Of a DNA stretch of 64,000 nucleotides, positions 58,233 through 64,000 are shown piece by piece. The notes beneath the pieces are model-generated. The model was given only the letters and a program-made list of their open reading frames with translations, ran no database searches and was not told the origin of the DNA. Every line of letters starts with the position of its first letter. Positions within the stretch are counted from its first letter, which is position 1. Both the position numbers and the translations under genes were made by a program. Source of the DNA: Heterodera schachtii (taxonomy: Eukaryota > Nematoda > Chromadorea > Rhabditida > Heteroderidae); contig SIJG01000001.1 in assembly GCA_023374025.1 (NCBI GenBank), positions 4,300,616 through 4,364,615 of the forward strand. Reading direction: 5' to 3'.

Positions 58233-60321
58233 TCATTCAGGCAGCGGTTTGATGCCAGCGGCACGCATTAACTGTTCAGGCACACGCTTCAACTCCTCCA
58301 GGGACAGCGCTTCGTCCCCGTTCAGATCCATGCTGCGCAACACTTGGTCAATGTCAGCGCGAGATTCCTGAGGGAATTTGTTGAATTTACATTAATTAAC
58401 ATATGTAATGGCTGATCGAAAATAGCTGTGGGAGCTCAAAGTGCTGTGGGAGCAAAAAGCAACAGGGGCCAAAATGAAGAAAAGATGGCCTCAAAACAAC
58501 AGTCATCCCTCCAGTGGTGGATGTGGTCTAGTGGCTAAGACAACGGATCCACGTAAGGGGCGCCCCGAGCGGCGGTTCAAATCCGGCCTTCCACCCCAAT
58601 TTTTCGCCTAAATAATAACATAAAAAATCGTAAAATTGAAAAAAAAAATTAAACTAAGTTCCCGCCCTCGTGTCTTTCTTCCCCCACCGAAATTTTTTAA
58701 AAATATCTTCCAAATTAAGAAAATTTCAACTAAAAAATGAAAATTTTTCTTTACTGAAATTTTTAAGTTTGAAAATAAAATTTAAAAAATTCTGATGGGG
58801 AGGGGGAACTGATTCGGGTAAACATAGAAAGGGGGCGGGAATTTAAGTTATTTTAGAAATTTTGGCAGCGCTTTTTACATAGATTCCTGGCGCAGGGGTG
58901 GGGGGGGGGGAACATAGTGAACCCAATGAAATTGGAAGCGGGAGTCTCGACTTACACTAATTAGGCACTGTTAAAATGGACAATGGCTAATTATAAGTGA
59001 ATGAATTTGTTAGCAGAGCACCTTTCCGCCGTATTTGTGAGCATATTCAAACAGTTCAGTGCCATTGATTCGTTCATCTTTGTCCGTGTCCAATTGGGCC
59101 AACAATGACATGGCCATGCCCGCGTTTTTTTCATCCTAACAATTTGAAAAGTCGATATGTACAGTATATCATTCGTGAGTAATTATCGTATTTCCTAAAA
59201 CAGGTCCCCTGCGGGCTTTATTTTCCAAGCCTCGTCAGTAAGGGGGGAGGCTTTATTTCAGAGTGGGGCACAATTTAAGGGGGGGGGGGGCTGTATTTTA
59301 GGGAATACGGTAATTTATTTAAATATTATTTTGTTGGCATTTCGTCTCTCCCACCTTGGACAACCGACTTTCCAAAGTGTTGGCCACTGCCGAAAATTCG
59401 TCAAATGAAATGCGATGATCATTGTTCACATCGGCGACCTGCGAAATTTTTTTGAAAATTTTTTTATTATTAAAAAATTTAATTTTACCTGAAAAAGACC
59501 ATCAACAATTTCCTCGGAGATGGAATCGCCTTTCAAAAGCTCTTCGCGATCCAATTGTTCGTCCGAATTGATATCAAATTTCTGAAAAACCCAACATTTT
59601 GAATAAAATAGTTAAATTTTATTATTTTCTAAAAATATTTATCGGAAAAACGGGGGGATAGGTATAACTTTGATCAGGCAAACTGATGTCATTTGAGAAG
59701 TTCGGAAAATTCGGCTTAAAATGCCCGGGGCGATTATTTCAAAGAAAACCCAAATAAAAGAGTTACGAAGTTTAAAATTCAATTTCATTAGATAATTGCT
59801 TTTTTTACAACCAAAAAAAAAATTCTGCCTTAAATATTTTGTCGGTCTGACGTTCCGGAGGCTTTCGGCTAAGCTCAAATGCCAATGGCACAAACTCGGC
59901 AACCGTTAGCATGCCTTTAATTTGAAATTTTAAAATTAAAAAATATTTTTAAAATCACCATCTGCGTCTTTATCATATTTGCCAAAAAGGACTGAAATAA
60001 AAAAATTGGTAAGAAAATTATTAAAATTTCATTTTCAATTTATACTTGAGCTTTCCCGTGGCTCTGCTCCCATCACCGCTTTATGCCAACGCTGAAATTC
60101 CAATTTTCTAATTGATTTTAATTAAATTTATTATTTTTAAATTATTTTTTTTTGTTTAAAATTTTAATTTTAATTGCCCCATTATTAACCTGAAATTCTA
60201 AATACGAAATCAAACTGTCTGCGTCTTTGTCGATCACATCGAAATCAGAAACTGATAAATTTTTGGGATTTCAAAAAATAAATATTAAATTTCTACCATT
60301 TTCTGGCATAAGATGTTCCAT
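58233..60321 (-). CDS. Six-EF-hand calcium-binding protein
   Basis: Exons 60321-60297, 60251-60190, 60091-60046, 59991-59959, 59914-59829, 59581-59489, 59438-59355, 59135-59022, 58367-58233 join in phase to 225 residues and a TGA. Six canonical 12-residue loops are visible: DKDADSLISYLE (16-27), DKDADGMLTVAE (51-62), DINSDEQLDREE (87-98), DVNNDHRISFDE (118-129), DTDKDERINGTE (159-170) and DLNGDEALSLEE (195-206). All have Asp at 1, acidic or Asn at 3 and 5, and Glu at 12, so all six could bind calcium; loops 1 and 3-6 lack Gly at position 6. There is no signal peptide or membrane segment, so a cytosolic sensor or buffer of the calmodulin/calbindin type is likely. The intron after 59,829 starts with GC. 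The ATG was chosen because it opens the first in-phase exon; an earlier exon cannot be excluded. Confidence 0.93.
58517..58594 (+). pseudogene. tRNA-like sequence in an EF-hand gene intron
   Basis: GTGGATG at the start can pair with CTTCCAC at the end with one mismatch. GTCT..AGAC forms a D-arm, GGGGCGCCCC looks like a class II variable arm, and GGTTCAAATCC is a T-loop. No proper anticodon stem is found, so it is a degenerate tRNA or a tRNA-derived repeat, antisense to the host gene. Confidence 0.4.
59186..59310. mobile_element. C-tract MITE with CCGTATT termini, copy 3
   Basis: TCGTATTTCCTAAAACAGG at the left pairs with CTGTATTTTAGGGAATACGG at the right, with TA on both flanks. It contains a G12 run. 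It is inserted in an intron of the EF-hand gene and related to the elements at 20,155 and 26,943. Confidence 0.75.
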
Positions 60322-61209
60322 GTTATCGATGGCAGGAAGAAAATTGTATTAAAAACAAAGAAAATAACAAAAATACTTTCATTATTGACCGACACTTAAA
60401 TAAAAATTGATCAGAAATATTATGATCAAAGAATAATTTTTAGCCCCTAAAAGTTAAAAAGGGAGGGCGGCTCTATTGCAGAGAAATTATGGAATAATTT
60501 GGTTCATTCCTAAAAGGCATATTTGGTCCATCTGATCAAGCCATACGCACTTTTTAAAAGTGATCAAAAGCATTTCTATATTTGAAAGCTGATTACGCTG
60601 TAATAAATTGGACTTGGGAAACTGATCACTGATCAGAATCCATCCCTTTTGGCGCTTTGCAACTGATCAAATTGGTGCTTCCGAAGTGGGAATGGATGAT
60701 GGATGGATGGTGTTCAATTAGCTTTTTTGCCGCTTTGATTGCTTCTCCTAAATCGCCCGCCAATTTCCCATTTTTATTTTTTGCCCTTTTTTGGTCAATT
60801 TGGCGCTGGAAAGTGCCGCCAATGAATAATTAATTGTTTTGCTGCGCTTCATCTTCACCATCATTAATGCTGCTAATGGGTTTTTAATTTTTTGAACAGG
60901 AAATTGTGTTCTTCTGCTTCTGCAGCATGCTGATGATGCTCTTAACCAATTCGCGCTTCTTCTCTTTTTTCATCGCCGCTTTTTGCGGCGCACAGCGCCC
61001 ATTTGGTAGCCACCTATTTCAGTCCCAGCCCTATTTTTCAGTACCTGCTTCTGCTGCTGACTGAATTGTGAGCGAATGAAAAATTGGGCAATCGCGCGCG
61101 CAATTGCAGCAGAAGAAAAAGCATTTGAGCGCAACTAATTGTTGTTACTGCTGCACCTTCTCATTCACATTCATTCGACCAGTGAAAATGACATTAAACG
61201 ACACACCGG

Positions 61210-61318
61210 ACAAAGTGTCGACACATGCTTTTAACGCCGTGTGAGTTATTGAATGTCGATTTTGGGACCATTTGTCCATGTGGGGACAAAGTGTCGACAC
61301 ACGTACAAAGTGTCGACA
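61210..61318. repeat. Three copies of ACAAAGTGTCGACA
   Basis: Copies at 61,210-61,223, 61,286-61,299 and 61,305-61,318; the first two extend to GACAAAGTGTCGACACA. The core TGTCGACA is a perfect palindrome. Confidence 0.85.
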
Positions 61319-61361
61319 ATTTCTCTTTTTGGTTTTTGTGCGTGAAAAATGATCTAAACAC

Positions 61362-62055
61362 GTGCGAAGCCATCGTTTGCGAAGCCAACGGTTCCTGCAC
61401 GGGTGCCACGCATGTTCCGGTAGCTGCTACTGCGCAGCCAACCGAGCCTTATTACTAGAAACCATGCATGCGCCTTAGCGAAGCCATCGTTCGCAAAGCC
61501 CTCGGGTTCCAACTGCTGCACGGGTGCCACGCATTTACCGGCACACGTATGCTCATTCGCAAAGCCCTCGGGTTTCAACTGTTGCACGGGTGCCACGCAT
61601 TTACCGGTAGCTGCCGCTGCACAGTCAACAGAAACTCTCACCGTGTTTTGTACGGGCGGCGCACCCGTGGCCCGGTGAGCGGGGGGGGTTGGGGGGGGGG
61701 GCGGCAGCCCCCCCCCAGGAAAACACCCATAGTGAAAAAAAAATATTTTGAAAAAATAGTTATAATGTAAAAAAATTTAAATAAAAATTTTCCTTTCCGG
61801 TAGCTGCTACTGCACAGCCAGCAGAACCTTTGCACCGATGCCACGCATGCCCATTCCAACTGCTCACGGGTGCCACGCATGCCCATTCGCCAAGCCCTCG
61901 GCTTCCAACTGAGCACGGGTGCCACGCATGCCCATTCCAACTGCTCACGGGTGCCACGCATGCCCATTCGCAAAGCGCTCGGGTTCCCACACTGAGCACG
62001 GGTGCCACGCGCATGTACCGGTAGCTGCTACTGCACGAACATCCAGACACGCATC
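61362..62055. repeat. GC-richer minisatellite in two blocks split by an insertion
   Basis: Units of about 45-70 bp combine CATTCGCAAAGCCCTCGGGT, TCCAACTG.TGCACGGGTG, CCACGCAT.TACCGGTAGC and TGCTACTGCACAGCCA in varying order, at 61,362-61,625 and 61,798-62,055. Between them, 61,660-61,797 has G/C runs followed by an A/T-rich stretch, a style seen in the MITEs of this window, and may be an insertion. Confidence 0.85.
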
Positions 62056-63524
62056 TTTCGTGAGCTGCTACTGCACTAACAACCTGGACTGCTACCCCAT
62101 TACTGTCTATCGCAGTGAACGGCTAGGGCGCGGCTTGCTATTTAGAGCTACGCATGCTCATTCGACCAGTGAAATTACATTAAGAAAAAATAAATAAATG
62201 TTTTTGTATTTTCAGATTTTCAAAAAAAAATAAATAATAATTTTTGTATTTATTTTCATACTGTATTTATTAAATCTCAGGGTTGCGAGTGTTGATTTAT
62301 TAGCATTAGGCTGTTTTTGAAAAGACCAACTAAGATTTCCCCGCTTTTCGAATTCCCGTTTCCAGGGATTACAGTACCCGAGAGGGTCGTTGTAGATGGG
62401 AATACGGTATGGGGCGGGGTTCCAAATACAAAAAAAACATCTCCAAACTGTGGTCTTTAGAGATGTGAGGTAAATGTTTTTTGTCCTCAAAAACACCAAA
62501 ATTTTGCGCCAAAAATTGCCGCGCAAAAAAATGAATGAAAATTCCATTTTCCTAATAGAGAGAAAAAAATATGTTGGACAAAAATTGTTGTTTCGGGGAC
62601 AATTTTGAGCATTTTTATAGCACAATTAAGCCGGTTTATTGCACTGCTGCCCGCCGGCAAACTCGCGCGCACGCATATTTTCACATTATCCCCCCGCCCG
62701 CTGGCGCGGTTTTATATTCAGCGGCATATTGCTTAATAAATGTTCGCGCGTGTGCGGTGCTCGCGCCGCATAAATCGCTGCGCAACGCATCCCCCCCCCC
62801 CCCGAGGGCACAAATGCGGGAAAAATGAAAGCATTTTTTGGTTTGAGCGTAAGCCGCGCAAACCATCGATTGGATTTGGTTGTGCTTTTCGTCCGCAACA
62901 CAACAGAAAAGAGAGGGGAGGGGAAAGGAAAGGAAAGGAAACTGCACACTCTTTGACGTTGCAAAATCCAACCTTTTAAGGGGCGCTTGATTTACCTAAT
63001 TACCGGTAATTGCGTAATAAAATGCACAATTTTTTTTATTGTAAATATTTATAATAATTGGGCCTTATGAGGGAAAGAGTCCGTTTATTACATAGAGCCT
63101 GGACGGGGTCCAGCAGTCCAGGACCACAATCCCGGCTTCTTCTTTTTTTTTGAAAAGGAGCCGGAATTAGATTCCGACAAATTTGGATTTAAATTCCGCC
63201 ATGGTCTTCAAACATTTAAATTCCGCCAGGGTCTTCAAACACCCGGCAAACCTAAACTTCAGATAATCAATCCCATCCCAGCCTGGTTCCACTCCCGAAT
63301 CCCGGTCCCGACTTTTTCCAAACCCTTGGCCCTGCTCACAAAGCAGCTCGGAACCGTCATTACTCATGAACATATAAACTATCCAAATGGAGTTGGTTAC
63401 AGAAAATAATGACATTGTGACACAGAGGAAAATTGCATTTAAAAGTCTCCATTTAAAATAAAGAAAGCAAAATACACATTGGCGTTTTGATGCTTTTGGT
63501 TTGTTTTTTTTTCTAAATAATTGG

Positions 63525-63716
63525 TCATTCCAATAAATTGCCAGTTTCTCCGCCTCCTCCGCCATTTTCTTCGTCTCTCTTCGCCGCTCTTCCATTCAAT
63601 TTGTTGGCTAACTCAAAGGAAGACAAAATTTGTTGCATTTCTTCCGAGTTTGGTGGACAGTCCGTAAACAATTGGCCACAAAAATCGCTCGCTGTCCAAT
63701 CGGCTCGTTCAATGAT
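63525..63716 (-). CDS. Terminal exon of a gene continuing beyond the right edge (partial)
   Basis: An acceptor TTTCCAATTTCAG precedes an open exon of 63 codons and TGA: starts IIERADWTASDFCGQLFTDC, continues with SEEMQQILSSFELANKLNG and ends in a Gly-rich ENGGGGGETGNLLE tail. It reads as a soluble C-terminus. I recognise no family. 63,717-64,000 is A/T-rich and would be intron, with the rest of the gene outside the window. Confidence 0.6.
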   Translation of the reverse strand: MIERADWTASDFCGQLFTDCPPNSEEMQQILSSFELANKLNGRAAKRDEENGGGGGETGNLLE

Positions 63717-64000
63717 CTGAAATTGGAAAAGTGGCATTTTAATTTAATTCTCATAATTATAGTCAAATTTTGTTAAATTTCAGAAAAGTTAGGGCCAAAA
63801 ATTTTCGGAAAACCAGTTTTTTTAAGTTATCTGGCCGTAACTTTTATGAAACTTAATGAAATTTTTCGAAATTTTGCATGTTTATAGAAAACATCAAGGG
63901 CTATCAAATGCTACTAAACTCATTCAATTCGGACAAAAAATTTTTTCAACCCTAGAGTCAAGAAAAAAACCTCTCATTGTTAGTAAAATTGGACGGGAAG

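Larger units (their letters stand above)
60322..63524. other. Intergenic DNA, no gene supported
   Basis: Contains three ACAAAGTGTCGACA words (61,210-61,318), a two-block minisatellite (61,362-62,055) and a GC-rich patch with a C14 run at 62,791. Open frames over the minisatellite are effects of the repeat. The promoter of the EF-hand gene should lie just above 60,321. Confidence 0.6.

Noticed and set aside
61354..62050. Cys/His-rich repetitive peptide over the minisatellite
   Set aside because: All frames are similarly open because of the repeat unit, with no start, splice or conservation evidence.

Overview
The window is animal nuclear DNA, most likely from a plant-parasitic nematode of the cyst-nematode type (Heteroderidae). 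That placement is an inference. It rests on many short exons separated by A/T-rich introns, several apparent GC-AG introns (three with otherwise fixed reading frame at 34,566, 45,257 and 59,829), a divergent CK1-type kinase of the kind expanded in nematodes, and long Gln/Gly-rich proteins. There is no operon logic of a bacterial kind, no rRNA and no CRISPR. Most genes are on the minus strand. All gene models were built by hand from splice sites and reading-frame phase, so single exon edges can be wrong.

Layout. 1-2,447 is repeat-rich intergenic DNA. 2,448-8,017 (-) is a concentrative nucleoside transporter (SLC28/CNT family) in 18 exons. 8,018-10,418 is intergenic, with a 120-bp palindrome and two related foldback elements. 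10,517-12,903 (+) is a CK1-superfamily protein kinase in 10 exons, followed by a small two-exon gene of unknown function (13,122-13,769, +). 15,578-29,483 (-) is a very long, about 20-exon gene for a low-complexity, probably scaffold-like protein. 31,097-36,169 (-) is a nine-exon gene, and 36,194-37,073 (-) is a short ORF in the same frame as it, separated from it by one TAA codon. These three minus-strand units may be one transcript. 37,074-43,395 holds no gene I can support but has several minisatellites. 43,396-49,491 (-) is a 12-exon gene for a secreted, Gln-rich protein. 52,043-54,877 (-) is a four-exon gene with an F-box-like N-terminus. 58,233-60,321 (-) is a nine-exon gene with six EF-hands. 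63,525-63,716 (-) is the last exon of a gene that runs off the right edge.

The mobile DNA is unusually legible. Four hAT-type non-autonomous elements have 8-bp target duplications, with two smaller relatives of one further family. A 934-bp Mutator-like element has a 10-bp target duplication and carries a degenerate tRNA. Three small C-tract elements share CCGTATTT termini. Several of these lie in introns, and one hAT element ends 10 nt from a splice acceptor. Nothing here amounts to a multi-gene biochemical system. The most interesting leads are the in-frame TAA at 36,194, the frameshift near 15,755, the non-canonical introns, the splice site bordered by a transposon, and small motifs shared between otherwise different transposons.
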